Below are positions 62,521 through 64,000 of a DNA stretch of 64,000 nt, piece after piece. The position numbers and the translations under genes are program-made. Location of the stretch: the NCBI RefSeq assembly GCF_000189635.1, contig NW_002476484.1, positions 620,001 through 684,000 on the forward strand, in the 5' to 3' direction. A model generated the notes under the pieces. That model worked only from the letters and a program-made list of their open reading frames with translations, did no database searches and was not told where the DNA came from. The stretch comes from Tetrahymena thermophila SB210 (lineage: Eukaryota; Ciliophora; Oligohymenophorea; Hymenostomatida; Tetrahymenidae). Each line of letters begins with the position of its first letter. Position 1 is the stretch's first letter.

Positions 62521-64000
62521 TCAGAAAGGAGCCTTAGGGAAAACTCTTTTATATAAATGCATGCAAATAGTATCGTGAGGCTTAACAAAACCACTGAATA
62601 AACATTTCATTAAACCGTGAGTACCAAGAGATTCGAGAATCTTACCTCTTAAACCCAACTTTGTTTTAAGTTCTACAGGTTAGAAATACTTAATATCTAA
62701 AGGATTAAAGAACATAAGTCTGCAAACAGCCTTTCTCTTATGAATCTATTTATTAAATCATTAAATTATTATTAAATTATATTAATTGTAATTTAAATTA
62801 CCTTGAAAGGATAACCAGTTAAGATGATACGTTTAAGCACAACTTATAAGGGATCACTCTTCATGACTTAACCAGAGAGACAGAAATCAGCATTTAAGAT
62901 ATCTCCACCTTCGTTAAACATAATTATATTAGCAGGAGGATATATATTATAGTAATAGAAGGAAGCCATATAGAATTAGTTTAATTCTTTGACCTTTTTA
63001 ACATACTTAGTCTTATCATTATTCTGTTTATAAAAATAAATATATGCTTTCATATAAATTTTTCATTAAAAATTTTAATTTATTTTACATTGTAAATTTT
63101 AGAGAATATTGAGTTGACAACAGCTCTTCTGAAACCCATATGAATAACATAGTTTTACTTGGATTCGACAGCTTTGTCTTCATATTCTATATTTCTTTTG
63201 ACTCTTGCATGGAGAACAGTCATTTTTCTTTCATGCTTTAAAAGGGTAGACAAAATCTATTTATATATATTTTAATTCTTAGACTTTAATTGTAAACTTA
63301 AAAATATTTTTACCAAAGCCTTTTCTTTAGGATGAGCAGAGAGTTTATCAAGAGGGAAGCCCTTAACATAAATTTTAATATAAAAACCTGCATAGGCGAA
63401 TGCTTATTCTTCTGCATGAAGGAAAGCAGTATTTTTTGTTCTAATGTAATTTTTAAAAACATAAACCTTTTCATAAGGATCGGGGAGATTTTCATATTTA
63501 TCCCATTCTGAGGTCTTGAAACTCTTCATACCTTGATAATTTTCATATCTTTCTCTCAAATTAATAGTAGTTGCATATTCTACTTCATCTTCTAATTCTA
63601 ATTCATCTTCTCCTCTTTCTTACAATTCTAAAATCTTTTGCTTTTTGCTTTTAATTTTTTCATAAAAAAAGTAAGTTAGAGAATGTGCAAAATTTATTAT
63701 TTATTTTTTCATTTACTCTCCTTCGCATTTTTATTGATTTTCATCATCAGAATTGATAGTGATGTTGTCTTCTTCATCTTCTCCTTCAATTTCAATATCA
63801 CCTTCTTCTTCAATGTTACCTTTATTTTTTTCTTCTTCTTCCTATTCTTCTACTTCTTCTTCTTCCTCTTCTTCATCTCCTTCTTCCTCGATATCTGAAT
63901 TTTCGTTATCTATTTCTTCATTCTCATCTATTCCTTTTAAAATATTAGCAGTTGAAGAATGCTTCTTTGATTTCTTTTTGGTTAATCCACTATCCTTTGC
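62521..64000 (-). CDS. TSR1: TSR1-type ribosome biogenesis protein, 3' part (5' end right of window)
   Basis: Minus exons: 64000(partial)-63314, 63256-63089, 63023-62802, 62745-62521 (TGA), all joined in phase 0. The visible ~430 residues start in an Asp/Glu-rich region. Next come RYENYQGMKSFKTSEWDKYE, YVFKNYIRT and HERKMTVLHARV. They continue with MGFRRAVVNSIFSKIY, VVLKRIILTGYPFK and RLMFFNPLDIKYFQPVELKT. The end is LESLGTHGLMKC and LYKRVFPKAPF. This order matches the C-terminal half of TSR1, the GTPase-like factor (without GTPase activity) that binds pre-40S subunits; BMS1 shares the last block but is less like the middle. It should act in the nucleolus and cytoplasm in 20S pre-rRNA maturation. 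A 69-nt stop-free stretch (63648-63716) may be a further intron. Confidence 0.9.

Overview
The window reads as nuclear DNA of a ciliate, most likely Tetrahymena or a close relative. It is very A+T rich, and its long conserved genes are open only if TAA and TAG are read as glutamine and TGA is the only stop (genetic code 6). Introns are GT-AG, mostly 54-260 nt and A+T rich. All exon maps below were made by hand: donor and acceptor phases were matched and each total is a multiple of three, but none is backed by RNA or alignment.

Layout: (81-1618, +) end of a large transmembrane protein that enters from the left; (2386-2456, +) tRNA-Gly(GCC); (2691-3539, +) LRR-like protein; (4396-6078, +) unknown low-complexity protein; (6713-9574, -) protein with two degenerate cyclic-nucleotide-binding folds; (10376-17950, +) secreted 2207-residue protein; (19258-21618, +) HMG-box protein; (22895-24936, +) RING plus Kelch-like protein; (25679-31740, -) membrane-bound hybrid histidine kinase; (34074-37315, +) tubulin-tyrosine-ligase-like enzyme; (38241-39470, -) CDF zinc transporter; (41616-43414, +) cysteine-cluster repeat protein; (44274-44873, +) DUF3228 protein; (50018-52627, +) Gln-rich protein with a TFIIB-like C-terminus; (54736-59896, -) kinesin-like protein with damaged switch motifs; (60578-60872 and 61288-61582, +) two 7SL/SRP RNA genes in tandem; (62521-64000, -) the 3' part of the ribosome-biogenesis factor TSR1.

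The genes do not form operons and share no single pathway. They cover signalling (histidine kinase, cNMP-fold protein), cilia and cytoskeleton (TTLL, kinesin), chromatin and transcription (HMG box, TFIIB-like), transport (CDF), surface or secretion (large secreted protein, transmembrane protein, SRP RNA) and ribosome assembly (TSR1). Gaps of 0.4-5 kb between genes are A+T-rich sequence with simple repeats. I see no mobile element, virus-like element, CRISPR array, telomere repeat or replication origin that I can support.

The points most worth checking are the Cys-cluster repeat protein, the kinesin that keeps its P-loop but has lost both switch motifs, the TFIIB core fused to a Gln-rich arm without a zinc ribbon, and the tandem 7SL genes, which share a 10-nt upstream element at identical spacing and carry paired changes in one helix.
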